From the NCBI GenBank assembly GCA_964597045.1, contig CAZQWE010000004.1, positions 62,001 to 126,000 on the forward strand: a stretch of 64,000 nucleotides of DNA. The letters are read 5' to 3'. The DNA is from UBA9655 sp964597045 (GTDB lineage Bacteria > Pseudomonadota > Alphaproteobacteria > UBA9655). The notes under the pieces were generated by a model. It worked only from the letters and a program-made list of their open reading frames with translations. It was not told where the DNA came from and made no database searches. Below, in pieces: positions 16,824-25,760 of the stretch. Made by a program: the position numbers and the translations under genes. How positions within the stretch are numbered: position 1 is the first letter of the stretch; every line of letters starts with the position of its first letter.

Positions 16824-18038
16824 ATGAGATATGTATCAAAGAAGACAAGAAACGGTTTATTATTTTCTTTATCTACCCTAGCATTTTTATCCGGAGCGTC
16901 TATTTTACACGCTGCTGGCGGTTTTGATATTGAAAAATCAAATTCAAATAAGATTTCCGCTAAAAGAGAAAAGCTTCAACAAAGAATTAAGAACTCAAAG
17001 GTTGGAGGTGTTGAATTAAAAGAAGATGAAGCTAAATTAAAAATTCTCAATGATCTTTACCGAGAAGGGTCGAATATAGAATATAACAATAATAATATTT
17101 CTAACGACGTCCCTGAAGATTGTTATAGGAAATACAAAGAGTTACAAACTCAACGTGCTAATAGAGCCCTAAGGTTCACAAATGGCCTACCCAAAGATGT
17201 TAAGAAAATTATTTTTGAAAAGGTGAGTAAGCACACGTTGCCGACCCATTTAGCACTTGTTTGCAAAGACTGGTACAGGATCATGTGTGAAAAAGACTTT
17301 GTTAAAAATAAAGGAGTCGGTTTTTCGAATTCGAATCCTTTCATGGAAAAATGCATGAAAGATTGGTTCAAAGGTGCTGGCCGCGATAGCGTTTATGGAC
17401 GATTTTGTAACTATGCCTTGAATGATAAGGGAATGGAAGATCGGAAATATAAGTTTTCTGAACTTGATAATCCTTTCAAGGGTACGTTTAAACTAGATTA
17501 TGATGATGATTTCTTTAGTGATAAAGTTTCTGATAAAATCGTCATAACTACAGATCCAGAACGGTTTTTCATAATAGGAGAAGAGAATAAAGGCAAGGAA
17601 GTTGTCCTGATAGCTCTCCAAGACTTTCTTAGGAAAATAATTAAGGATGAGAACCATCCATTTTATTCGATCATAAAAAATTCAGACTCAAGTAAACATC
17701 CTGTTGCAATGTTCTGGAGAAAGGGTGATCAGAAGGATACGAAAGATTTTAATTATATCAACGACTACTCGTGTGAGAAACCCACAAGGAATAATCATAA
17801 GAACGTTGCCAGCCATAATTTGTACAGATTGAGGAAGTTTTGCGCTATACATAACAACAAATTTAACTGTAATGGTAATAAAGTCACAGGCTTGGACTTC
17901 GATGAAGACAGCGATGGCGAATTAGGATCGGGAACCGAGCTTCAAAGGGCTATGAGATCTAAATCCACTAAAGATTGGTTGGAACGTTTCGAGTTATTTG
18001 TCGAAGAGTTAGACGACAAAGAGTTAGATGACGAATAA
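16824..18038 (+). CDS. Exported F-box protein
   Basis: A 404-aa protein with a signal peptide ending near LHA (residue 30). A charged, partly coiled linker follows, then a clear F-box at about 121-156: GLPKDVKKIIFEKV, then LPTHLALVCKDW. The rest is a soluble domain of unknown fold with an acidic tail (DEDSDGELG, ELDDKELDDE). The F-box points to interaction with eukaryotic Skp1-type partners if the protein reaches a host cell; that is inference. AAGGAGTG precedes the ATG. It follows the F-box/LRR gene by 49 nt but has its own upstream box. Confidence 0.75.
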   Translation: MRYVSKKTRNGLLFSLSTLAFLSGASILHAAGGFDIEKSNSNKISAKREKLQQRIKNSKVGGVELKEDEAKLKILNDLYREGSNIEYNNNNISNDVPEDCYRKYKELQTQRANRALRFTNGLPKDVKKIIFEKVSKHTLPTHLALVCKDWYRIMCEKDFVKNKGVGFSNSNPFMEKCMKDWFKGAGRDSVYGRFCNYALNDKGMEDRKYKFSELDNPFKGTFKLDYDDDFFSDKVSDKIVITTDPERFFIIGEENKGKEVVLIALQDFLRKIIKDENHPFYSIIKNSDSSKHPVAMFWRKGDQKDTKDFNYINDYSCEKPTRNNHKNVASHNLYRLRKFCAIHNNKFNCNGNKVTGLDFDEDSDGELGSGTELQRAMRSKSTKDWLERFELFVEELDDKELDDE

Positions 18039-18046
18039 TAAACAAT

Positions 18047-18077
18047 TGCTGGGGGTAAGCCTCACAACCCCCCAGCA
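18047..18077 (+). terminator. GC-rich hairpin after F-box gene
   Basis: TGCTGGGGG pairs with CCCCCAGCA around a 12-13-nt loop, 8 nt after the stop at 18038. The stem is strong but no T-run follows, so it may be a weak terminator or an mRNA-stabilising hairpin. Confidence 0.5.
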
Positions 18078-18112
18078 TCTAACATGATGCGAGGCTCATG
18101 CGAAACAGGTAT

Positions 18113-18154
18113 GAGTAAAAATACTCACGTATTCTTACGGGTAGTATAAATTAA
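18113..18154 (+). promoter_or_regulatory. Shared 42-bp upstream box, copy 3
   Basis: The box has GAGTAAAAATAC, TC, ACGTATTCTTACG, then TAGTAT (18142-18147) and ATTAA. GTAAAAATAC and GTATTCTTAC face each other across TCAC as an inverted repeat. Similarity to copy 4 extends on both sides, from GAGGCTCATGCGAAAC (18091) to about 18200, roughly 100 bp at high identity, showing the whole leader was duplicated with the gene. The leader to the ATG at 18250 is about 95 nt. Confidence 0.7.
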
Positions 18155-18249
18155 ATAACTTATTTATTTAACTATTGGAAAGAATTATTTACTATTAAAT
18201 ATATATTTTCAATTGTTTTTTATTTTTTAAAAAAAGGAGTTTATTATAG

Positions 18250-19659
18250 ATGTTTAAATATACCAAAACAATTGTAACTGCCGTCAGCTTGTTGGCTTTG
18301 TGTTCCGGGGAATTATATGCTGGGAAGAGTAAGCGTAATGATTCTAAAGGAGAAAAAGAAAAGGTTACACGTTTTAAAATTGATAATCAAGATAAGGAAA
18401 AAAAACAAAATTATGTGTTCCCAAGTGATGTGATGTTTTATGCCTTATTGCCTAAAGTTGATGATATCGAAACAAAATCAAAACTGGTTCAAACCTGCAA
18501 AGAAATTCGAAGTTTTTTTTATAAATCTTGGAATTATGAAGGGGGTAGCTGTAGTTTGCCTCCAGTTTATACACATTTTTTTAATGATGGTTTATTTGGA
18601 ACAGAACGTGCAATCAGCAGATTTATCTTGGACTTTGAGTTAAATATACCTGAAGGAAGAGTTGCTTTTATAGATACTTATGGAAATCCAAAACTGCACA
18701 AATACTACAATTATAACGATAGCTCTAAATTTTTTTGGCATGAAGAATTTAGAAACTTTTATAGTTCTAGAGGAACTACGGAACTGAAAAATTTATTATC
18801 CAACTCTAAAGAACAGAAAACCCTAAATCTTAAATACGACGACCCATCAGTTCCTATGAGTCGTTATCTTCTGAGAGAGATTGGCGAATTAAAATCACTC
18901 GAAGAACTTAGATGTAGGGAAGGATTTATAGCTCTTTCGCCGAAGTTGTGTGGCTTGTCGAAGCTAAAAGTTATAGATCTTGAGGGGGCAGACATGATTT
19001 GTGGGCACCAACCTCTTAAAGTTTTGCCAGTTCAATTTGGTGATCTCTCATCTCTGGAGGTTTTACTGTTAGGGCTTAATGACCTAGAATTATTGCCTTC
19101 AAGTTTTACTAAATTATCTAAATTAAAAAAATTAAGTTTAGCAAGAAACCGTTTCAAATGCTTTCCTGAGGAGCTGCTGAGCTTATCGGGTTTAGAAGAT
19201 CTTAGTTTTTCTAATATGAAATTCTCTGGATTTGTTAGTACGGTTAAAGATGAAGATGGCAATTACTACTGCCTAAAATATGCTGACAGAGTTAGAAATG
19301 ATATTATGCCATTACCTAATGATTTCTGCTCTAAACTTACTAAGTTAAAAAGATTAGATCTAAGCGGTAACACACCAATACTGCCTAAAGGTTTTTCAAC
19401 AATGACAGCTATGGAGGTATTGCACCTGGATGACATGGGCGATCCTTTTTGCTATAGATTGGAAGAGTTTAACCCTGAAGATTACCCAGCTAATTTAGAA
19501 GAGTTATCCCTTTCGAATAATTGTTTCTCAGAGATCCCGCAGCAACTTACTTGCCTAAAAAGATTAAAGAAACTTATAGTTAATAGCAATTCTAATGATT
19601 TAGACATTCCTGAGGAGCTTAAGTCCAACAGTAATCTTAAGATTTTAACGTATAAATAG
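18250..19659 (+). CDS. Exported F-box-like protein with leucine-rich repeats
   Basis: A 469-aa protein with a signal peptide ending at LYA (residue 24). A Lys/Glu-rich linker is followed by an F-box-like segment at about 57-92 (FPSDVMFYALLPKV...LVQTCKEIRSFF). The C-terminal half has classical 22-24-residue LRRs: LSKLKVIDLEGA, LSSLEVLLLGLNDLELLPSS, LSKLKKLSLARNRFKCFP and LEELSLSNNCFSEIP, of the Leu-x-x-LP type seen in secreted bacterial LRR effectors. No NEL ubiquitin-ligase domain is visible; the protein ends with the repeats. A shared box and AAAAAAAGGAG lie upstream. Confidence 0.75.
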   Translation: MFKYTKTIVTAVSLLALCSGELYAGKSKRNDSKGEKEKVTRFKIDNQDKEKKQNYVFPSDVMFYALLPKVDDIETKSKLVQTCKEIRSFFYKSWNYEGGSCSLPPVYTHFFNDGLFGTERAISRFILDFELNIPEGRVAFIDTYGNPKLHKYYNYNDSSKFFWHEEFRNFYSSRGTTELKNLLSNSKEQKTLNLKYDDPSVPMSRYLLREIGELKSLEELRCREGFIALSPKLCGLSKLKVIDLEGADMICGHQPLKVLPVQFGDLSSLEVLLLGLNDLELLPSSFTKLSKLKKLSLARNRFKCFPEELLSLSGLEDLSFSNMKFSGFVSTVKDEDGNYYCLKYADRVRNDIMPLPNDFCSKLTKLKRLDLSGNTPILPKGFSTMTAMEVLHLDDMGDPFCYRLEEFNPEDYPANLEELSLSNNCFSEIPQQLTCLKRLKKLIVNSNSNDLDIPEELKSNSNLKILTYK

Positions 19660-19667
19660 ATTTTACA

Positions 19668-19712
19668 AAAGCCATCCCATCTAATAATTGGATGGCTTTC
19701 CTCTTCTGATTT
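19668..19712 (+). terminator. Rho-independent terminator after LRR gene
   Basis: AAAGCCATCC (19668-19677) pairs perfectly with GGATGGCTTT (19690-19699) around a 12-nt loop. The following sequence is only moderately T-rich (CCTCTTCTGATTTT). It lies 9 nt after the stop at 19659. Confidence 0.75.
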
Positions 19713-20031
19713 TATGAATAAAAGAAGCTGAAAAACTAAATAAATTCTCGTTTTATATATGAGTCATAACTTTCCCGCATAGCGGAGGCTGAGCGGATTG
19801 AACTCTTTCTTTTGATATAACTATTCCAACATAGATTGCCGTATGGCAGGGCTTACTGTTGATAGAAAGGAAGAAAGATTGCGAGATGATGTGGCAAGCC
19901 GTCTCCTCTACCAGCTTGCATAATTTACCTGCGTTTTGGATAAGCGAACAAATATTCCTATCAAGTCTTGGGTTTTCAAGAGGATATCTCACAAAAATCT
20001 CTCATAGGCATCCTGAAGACTTTGGTTTTAT
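19713..20031. other. Intergenic region with no recognised gene
   Basis: About 320 bp between the terminator and the duplicated leader of the Sel1 gene. A minus-strand open frame (19753-19992, 79 codons, low-complexity start RYPLENPRLDRN) lacks a convincing ribosome site and resembles nothing recognised. Base composition is less AT-rich than the flanks, so a decayed gene or element is possible, but nothing firmer can be said. Confidence 0.4.
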
Positions 20032-20052
20032 GAGGCTCATGCGAAACCAAAT

Positions 20053-20094
20053 GAGTAAAAATACTCACGTATTTTTACGGATAGTATTAAATAA
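20053..20094 (+). promoter_or_regulatory. Shared 42-bp upstream box, copy 4
   Basis: GAGTAAAAATAC, TC, ACGTATTTTTACG, then TAGTAT (20082-20087). GTAAAAATAC and GTATTTTTAC form a perfect 10-bp inverted repeat across TCAC. The flanks match copy 3 from GAGGCTCATGCGAAAC (20032) to about 20140. The leader to the ATG at 20184 is about 90 nt. Confidence 0.7.
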
Positions 20095-20183
20095 AACAAA
20101 TAATTAAATAATTATTAGAAAGAATGATATCCTATTAATTATCGATTTGGAATTAATTTATTATTATATGATAGGGTTGCATT

Positions 20184-23100
20184 ATGATACATTTAAGCTA
20201 TTCAAAAATGTTTATATCCTTACTATCAGCGACTTTACTGATTGGATTTTCCGAACCTACTTTTGCTGCAAAAGGCAAGAACCATGTTGAAAAGAAAAGA
20301 GATCGAGAAAATTCAGATCAGGAACCGGAAAAAGAAAAGGAAGAAGAGCTGTTAGAAGCCAATAATAACCTTGCCGATTTAAAAAATAGTAAAACTGAGG
20401 GGCAAGAGATTAATGATTTAGGTTTAGATTTAGATTTAGATTTAGGTTTAGATGATTATAACTTGTTTGAACTCAACCCCCTCAAACGCCTTGACCCTGA
20501 TCATCGAGATAGTGAGGAAGAGGATGAATTAGCTCCTCCCAATAAGAATGTAAAGCCCTCATACAACTATAGAGATCATTTGAAACCTATGCCTTTTACA
20601 CGAAGCACACCAGAAGAATTAAGAGGATTAGTAGATCTTGCCAATGCTGGGGACAAGGACTTATGCTTTAAACTCATCAAAAGTCACTGTTGGGAAGAAT
20701 TTTTAGGTGCTCATAGCCCTTTTTTTTGCTTAGATTTGAAGTCTCATGTCATAATGAAAGAATGGATGGAGAAAGAAGCGTTAGAGAATGATTTTTATGC
20801 CTGGTATGTTCTTACTGTCCAAGCTCCTTATAATGAGAGTGATGAATTTGAAAATACCCTTGAAAATCTCGAAAAGCGCGCTAAACAAGGTAACCCCATC
20901 GCCCAATATGTTTTATCTGCTTTCTACTACCCCCTTTTTGAGGCCGAAGATGATGATGAACAACTCTCGGAAGACATCAGAAATCATGAAGTTTTTCTAT
21001 TAAAATCAGCAGAAAGTGGCTTTGTCCCGGCACTTTTTATGAGTGCGATGGTCATGAAGAAGAAATTTGCATTAATTACGCGTAATAAGGAAACGCTAGA
21101 GTTAAGTCAAAGTTATCTTAACAAAGCGGTTCAAGCAGGATATCTCCCTGCTTTAGTGTATAGTCTATTAACTGATGACAGTAAGGAAGCTAAGGATTTA
21201 TTTTTCAAAAAAAAATATCTTGCAGACCAAGGACTCGGCAGCTACCAAGTTGAAGTCGCTCTTGACTACTATTTTGGTGAGAATGTTAACCAAAGCCAAG
21301 AAAAAGCCTTTGAATATTTAGAAAAGGTCACATGTTCTTCTTACGAAGACCTAAAACGAATTATAGCGAAGTTTATCGTAAAACTCAATTTTAGTCATAC
21401 CAAATTAATTGAAGCACTCGGGAGAATTCCAAATATTGGCGATGTTTCTTATCAGCTTTGGAAAGAGTCTAATTTGTTAAAGTACTTGGACTTAGGTGTT
21501 CAGGCAAATCATGCCGGTTCTATGGTCGCTTATGGGAAAAAGTTATGGGATAATTCAACTTTTAAAAAAGATTCTTTAACTTATTGGGAGAAAGCAGCTA
21601 ATTTAGGATGCCATAAAGCTTTTTTTGAAATAGGACTTGCGTATCTGAATGGTTTGCCGGACAGCCTTCTTCCTGATGTAGTCAAGAGATTTTCCTCTCC
21701 TGCTGCTATTGCCAAGAAGTATTTTCAGTTGGCAGTCAAAGGAAATAGTGTCTCATTGGTGAGACGTATTGGTTCTCTTTACTGGGAAAAAAATACTCTG
21801 AAGGATCGTGAAGAGGCTTGGTTCTTTTGGTCAAGAATACCTGCATTTGGAAAGTTGCTAGGCTTATTAATAGGAGGTCCCTCACAAGCTGATGCATTCC
21901 CCCTTAGTCCCCTTACGTTGTGTAGTCTTGATGTGAAAGTGATTGATGGGATCCCCAATTTAAAGCTTCGAGATGTTATTTTATCAACAGCCCCTTTGAT
22001 GGAGTTTATGTTAAGTGAATATACAAGAAATTTATTACTAAAAACCATGCACAAACTTCACGAAGCAGGATATAAACAACAGGAAGGCCTAACTCCGGAG
22101 GAGTTAATGAATAATTGGGTAAAAATCTTACGCTCTGATAATCTCCAACTGATCAAAGTTCTGACCGATTTTATACCGGAGGTTATAACTGATTTGGGGC
22201 TCATGGATAGGGATGAATTGTATGCCGAAACCGTCAACGCTGGAATTCATTTAAGTCAGGGAGGTACAAAAGATTGTATCTATGGTTTCTTTAAGCGTTT
22301 GAAAGATAAGCATGCTCAATTCAGTACGGTTCCTCATAATTTTGAAACTATCGAGGATATGCCTGTTAGACTTAATATTTGTCAATTTCAGACTCTTTCA
22401 CAAAGAGTCTATCATGCAAAAGATTTGCCAGATGTATCAGTCGATTTTAAAGCAATGTGTACGCATTTAAGCAAACAAGGTTCAAACCTTAAGTTTTGTG
22501 AGAAGGTGTTAACGATGACAGGGAGTACATGGGAAGAAATTCGCACAGGATCCTTAGGAAGCCAATATCTAGAAAACTTATTAAAGTTTAAAAATTCGGA
22601 TGATATAATCTCTCCAACCAGTTGGAAATTTATAAGGTCCATCGAATTTTTAAGAAAAGAATACCCTAATGCAGGAGAATGTGAAGAACACTTTGTTAAG
22701 ATGCTTGCAGGAATCCAAAATTGCCAAACGGGCAAGGACGATGGGATCGCTAATTATTATTCAGAACTTCAAAGAGCCCATGGGCAAACGAATGGAAATT
22801 CTATAGCTCATACAAGTAACATGAACCAGGAAAAAGAAGCTGCTTCTGGTTTCATCACAGAACTGTGTCTTCAGAAGTATGAAAATGTTATGCGAGGTAT
22901 TGAAACTCCTTTCTTATGCGAGGTCGTTGGGCTTGAGTCAGGAAAAAATATTCCTGAAATATCACATCATGTACTCTATGTAACAAGCCTTTTAGGGAGC
23001 AAGCCTGTCTTTGATCCTTATTCTCATGTAGTTTCTAAGACGTTGGTTGATCGATCAAAACAGGAAGTCTCTGATATCTTTTTCAAATATTTTACATGCA

Positions 23101-23306
23101 AACATCTTATTTCTTCCGTTATTGAGACGTCAGAAAAGGATCTAACATTCTATGGTAAGGTTTTGGCTTTGGTTCCAGAAAAAGAAAGAGACGAAGCCTT
23201 TGACATTAATACGCAAACAGGCGTGACCTCTCTCACGCCTAAAGGCGCTATAAAAGTCTTACGTCGGACAGGATTCTTGGATGTTGAAGATAAAAATATT
23301 TACTGA
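20184..23306 (+). CDS. Large exported Sel1/TPR-like repeat protein
   Basis: A 1040-aa protein with a signal peptide ending at TFA (residue 28), a highly charged linker to about residue 130 that includes a short LDLDLDLGLD run encoded by a hexanucleotide repeat, and a helical-repeat region. Sel1-type units include KRAKQGNPIAQYVLSAFYYP, KSAESGFVPALFMSA, KAVQAGYLPALVYSL and EKAANLGCHKAFFEIGLAYL. The last 350 residues are a different, unrecognised helical domain with ECEEHF, KMLAGIQNCQTGKDDGI and paired cysteines. Sel1 proteins mediate protein-protein contacts and are common in host-associated bacteria. The leader is shared with the LRR gene upstream. Confidence 0.75.
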   Translation: MIHLSYSKMFISLLSATLLIGFSEPTFAAKGKNHVEKKRDRENSDQEPEKEKEEELLEANNNLADLKNSKTEGQEINDLGLDLDLDLGLDDYNLFELNPLKRLDPDHRDSEEEDELAPPNKNVKPSYNYRDHLKPMPFTRSTPEELRGLVDLANAGDKDLCFKLIKSHCWEEFLGAHSPFFCLDLKSHVIMKEWMEKEALENDFYAWYVLTVQAPYNESDEFENTLENLEKRAKQGNPIAQYVLSAFYYPLFEAEDDDEQLSEDIRNHEVFLLKSAESGFVPALFMSAMVMKKKFALITRNKETLELSQSYLNKAVQAGYLPALVYSLLTDDSKEAKDLFFKKKYLADQGLGSYQVEVALDYYFGENVNQSQEKAFEYLEKVTCSSYEDLKRIIAKFIVKLNFSHTKLIEALGRIPNIGDVSYQLWKESNLLKYLDLGVQANHAGSMVAYGKKLWDNSTFKKDSLTYWEKAANLGCHKAFFEIGLAYLNGLPDSLLPDVVKRFSSPAAIAKKYFQLAVKGNSVSLVRRIGSLYWEKNTLKDREEAWFFWSRIPAFGKLLGLLIGGPSQADAFPLSPLTLCSLDVKVIDGIPNLKLRDVILSTAPLMEFMLSEYTRNLLLKTMHKLHEAGYKQQEGLTPEELMNNWVKILRSDNLQLIKVLTDFIPEVITDLGLMDRDELYAETVNAGIHLSQGGTKDCIYGFFKRLKDKHAQFSTVPHNFETIEDMPVRLNICQFQTLSQRVYHAKDLPDVSVDFKAMCTHLSKQGSNLKFCEKVLTMTGSTWEEIRTGSLGSQYLENLLKFKNSDDIISPTSWKFIRSIEFLRKEYPNAGECEEHFVKMLAGIQNCQTGKDDGIANYYSELQRAHGQTNGNSIAHTSNMNQEKEAASGFITELCLQKYENVMRGIETPFLCEVVGLESGKNIPEISHHVLYVTSLLGSKPVFDPYSHVVSKTLVDRSKQEVSDIFFKYFTCKHLISSVIETSEKDLTFYGKVLALVPEKERDEAFDINTQTGVTSLTPKGAIKVLRRTGFLDVEDKNIY

Positions 23307-23457
23307 GACCATTTTAAAATCGCTCTTAAGGTTTCGAATTTATTCCTTAGAGATTATTTTGATGAAGAACGAAGTTTGCACTTTATGTAGGGTGTGTTGT
23401 TTGAATAAGGTAGGAAGAGCTTATTATTTATTGGGGAAGGTCCTGTAATATGTTCAG

Positions 23458-24660
23458 TTACTTCAACTGGCGAATAGCGTCAGAAATACGCGTACATGCT
23501 TCAACCAACACATTCGTATCCGTTGCCGTCGATATGCGGAAATAAGGAGAAAGACCAAAGGCGACTCCTGGTACGATGGCGACCCTGGCTGATTCCAACA
23601 GATAGGTTGCAAGTTCGCTGTCTGTGATAATCTTAGTCCCATCAGGTGCTGTTTTTCCCATTATGCCTTGGCATGATGGGTAGAGATAAAAGGCTCCCTG
23701 AGGGATGAGGCAGGAGAGGCCCGGGGTTTCATTGAATATGGCCGCGGCCCTGTCGCGTCTTTCTTTAAAGACTTTGTTCCGTTCTTCAATAAAATCTTGT
23801 GGCCCTTCAAGAGCAACAACAGAAGCTTCTTGACAGAAGGATGTGGCATGGGTTGCAGATTGGGATTGAAGTGTTGTCATGGCTTTTATGAGTTCCCTTG
23901 GACCTGCTCCATAGCCAATTCGCCATCCTGTCATGGAATAGGATTTTGATAGACCATTAACCGTAAGGATTCTGTCTTTGAGATCTGGAGCCACTTGAGC
24001 GAGTGTTGCAAACTCAAATCCATCATAAACAATCTTCTCATAGATATCATCGCTCATGACGTGGACTTGGGGATGCTTTCTTAAAACGACCGCTAGGGCT
24101 TCTAGTTCCGCTTTTGTGTAGGCCATTCCTGTAGGATTACTGGGTGAGTTAATAATCAGCCATTTCGTCTTTGAAGTAATAGCTTTCTCTAAATCTTCAG
24201 GCTTAAGCTTAAAGTGATTTTCTGGTGTACACGTTACAATGACTGGCGTCCCATCTGAGATCTGAACCATATCCGGATAGGAAACCCAATAGGGAGCAGG
24301 AATGATGACTTCATCCCCTTTATTAAGAGTGGCAACAAAGGCATTAAACAAAACATACTTAGCCCCAATCCCAACGATGACTTGCTCAGGCGTATAGTCA
24401 ATATCATTATCTCGCTTTAGTTTAGCGCAAATGGCTTTGCGAAGGGGAAGAATGCCCTCAACCGCAACATATTTTGTTTTCCCTTGTTTGAGCGCCTGAA
24501 TGGCTGCTTCTTTAATATGATCCGGTGTATCAAAGTCCGGCTCTCCCGCACCAAGGCCAATAACATCTTTTCCTTGTGATTTGAGTTCCGCAGCTTTTGA
24601 GTTAATCGCAAGGGTTGGGGAGGGCTTTACTTGAGACATACGGTTACTAATTAAGGACAT
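23458..24660 (-). CDS. aspC: Pyridoxal-phosphate aspartate aminotransferase
   Basis: A 400-aa class I aminotransferase (alphaproteobacterial AspC, I-gamma type) interconverting aspartate/2-oxoglutarate and oxaloacetate/glutamate. Evidence: N-terminal RMSQVKPSPTLAIN, GLGAGEPDFDTPDHI, NSPSNPTG near 171-178, and the PLP lysine K239 in NGLSKSYSMTGWRIGYGAG. The start at 24660 has GAGGTTTCCC in front; an upstream ATG at 24720 would extend into the divergent ogt promoter and is rejected. Divergent from ogt. Confidence 0.93.
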   Translation of the reverse strand: MSLISNRMSQVKPSPTLAINSKAAELKSQGKDVIGLGAGEPDFDTPDHIKEAAIQALKQGKTKYVAVEGILPLRKAICAKLKRDNDIDYTPEQVIVGIGAKYVLFNAFVATLNKGDEVIIPAPYWVSYPDMVQISDGTPVIVTCTPENHFKLKPEDLEKAITSKTKWLIINSPSNPTGMAYTKAELEALAVVLRKHPQVHVMSDDIYEKIVYDGFEFATLAQVAPDLKDRILTVNGLSKSYSMTGWRIGYGAGPRELIKAMTTLQSQSATHATSFCQEASVVALEGPQDFIEERNKVFKERRDRAAAIFNETPGLSCLIPQGAFYLYPSCQGIMGKTAPDGTKIITDSELATYLLESARVAIVPGVAFGLSPYFRISTATDTNVLVEACTRISDAIRQLK

Positions 24661-24734
24661 GGGAAACCTCTTTTGTTTTTTTGCTAAATACCTTATATCA
24701 GGACTATAGACAAGTAACAAATCCTGGTATCAAT

Positions 24735-25244
24735 ATGACCTCAATCACAACAGAACTTATCTCTAAACAAGATTTTGGCAAACGGTACCCGATTCTTCAT
24801 ACGGGTAAAACAGGTAACGATTTTGTTGTTTCAACGCCTGATGGAAAAGTGTGCGCCATGGCTAGCCTGAATTTTCCGGGGTGTGAGCGTATTTTGAAGC
24901 GTTACAGCAAACATAAGCTTGTGGATGCCAAGATTCAGCTAAACGAAACGCCTACCCTTCTCTTGGTGGGAACGCCTCTGCAACAACACGTCTGGAAAGC
25001 GCTTCTCGAAATTCCTTCTGGAAAAACAGTGACTTATCAAGAGATTGCTCAAAAAATTGGAAAGCCTAAAGCATACCGAGCGGTGGCTAATGCGGTGGGA
25101 GCCAATCCCATCTCTCCCCTCATTCCTTGCCACCGTGTTGTCCGGACGGGGGGAGCTCTTGGAGGCTATTACTGGGGGCTTGATTCAAAAAGGAAGCTCT
25201 TGAAGAAAGAAGGGGTTGAGTATGTGGGAACTGTTAAAATCTAG
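24735..25244 (+). CDS. ogt: Methylated-DNA--protein-cysteine methyltransferase
   Basis: A 169-aa suicide repair protein that takes the methyl group from O6-methylguanine. The acceptor is C132 in PCHRVV, preceded by the helix-turn-helix GKTVTYQEIAQKIGKP and YRAVANAVGANPISPLIP. The start at 24735 (MTSITTEL) gives the usual family length; an ATG at 24681 would overlap the aspC promoter. The 3' end overlaps the next gene by 23 nt. Confidence 0.93.
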   Translation: MTSITTELISKQDFGKRYPILHTGKTGNDFVVSTPDGKVCAMASLNFPGCERILKRYSKHKLVDAKIQLNETPTLLLVGTPLQQHVWKALLEIPSGKTVTYQEIAQKIGKPKAYRAVANAVGANPISPLIPCHRVVRTGGALGGYYWGLDSKRKLLKKEGVEYVGTVKI

Positions 25245-25689
25245 TTTAATGATTGTATGGTTGTCAGGGTCATGCTTATATGCAAACCCCGCACTGGTTG
25301 AGATTACACCACAAGAAACTGAAATTGTTGAATTGACAAATCAGGAACGTCAAAAGGCTGGCTTGAATCCCCTTGTAATTAATGCCCAACTTATGAAGGT
25401 TGCTCGAGACCAGTCCGCACTCATGGTTCAGGCGCGTACACTTGATCATACTGTAAAGGGTCGGACTTTAACTTTGCGTATCAATGAAGTGGGGTACACA
25501 TATTGCAACATTGGTGAAAATATCGCCCAGTCAACATATTCTGCTAAACAGGTCGTCATAATGTGGATGAAGTCCCAAGGTCATCGCATGAATATCCTCG
25601 ATTCCCATTTTAAAGAAATCGGTGTTGGCATCAGCATCGCACCAAATGGAGACAAATACTATACCCAAGTTTTTGGGGCTCAGTATTAA
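25222..25689 (+). CDS. Exported CAP-domain (SCP-like) protein
   Basis: A 155-aa protein with a signal peptide (cleavage near LYA, residue 21) and one CAP/SCP domain: LTNQERQKAGLNPLVIN, LDHTVKGRTLTLRINEVGY, NIGENIAQ and MKSQGHRMNILDSHFKEIGVGI. The conserved His, Glu and His of the CAP cavity are present. Bacterial CAP proteins are extracytoplasmic, with roles in the envelope or as secreted factors; the exact activity is unknown. The ATG at 25222 has AAGGGG 6 nt upstream, better than a TTG at 25216. It is translationally coupled to ogt. Confidence 0.85.
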   Translation: MWELLKSSLMIVWLSGSCLYANPALVEITPQETEIVELTNQERQKAGLNPLVINAQLMKVARDQSALMVQARTLDHTVKGRTLTLRINEVGYTYCNIGENIAQSTYSAKQVVIMWMKSQGHRMNILDSHFKEIGVGISIAPNGDKYYTQVFGAQY

Positions 25690-25760
25690 TATTATAAATT
25701 AACCAATTATTAAATTGATAAATAATATAATAATCTTATAATTAAATAAAGGAGTTTTAG

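Noticed and set aside
18250..19659. NEL-type ubiquitin ligase (IpaH-like) for the LRR protein
   Set aside because: The protein ends with the LRRs and has no following catalytic domain with an active-site Cys.
19753..19992. Minus-strand 79-codon open frame as a gene
   Set aside because: No ribosome-binding site, no recognisable motif, and no neighbour supporting it.
24661..24720. N-terminal extension of aspC from an upstream ATG
   Set aside because: It overlaps the divergent ogt promoter region, and the ATG at 24660 has a GAGG site and matches the family N-terminus.
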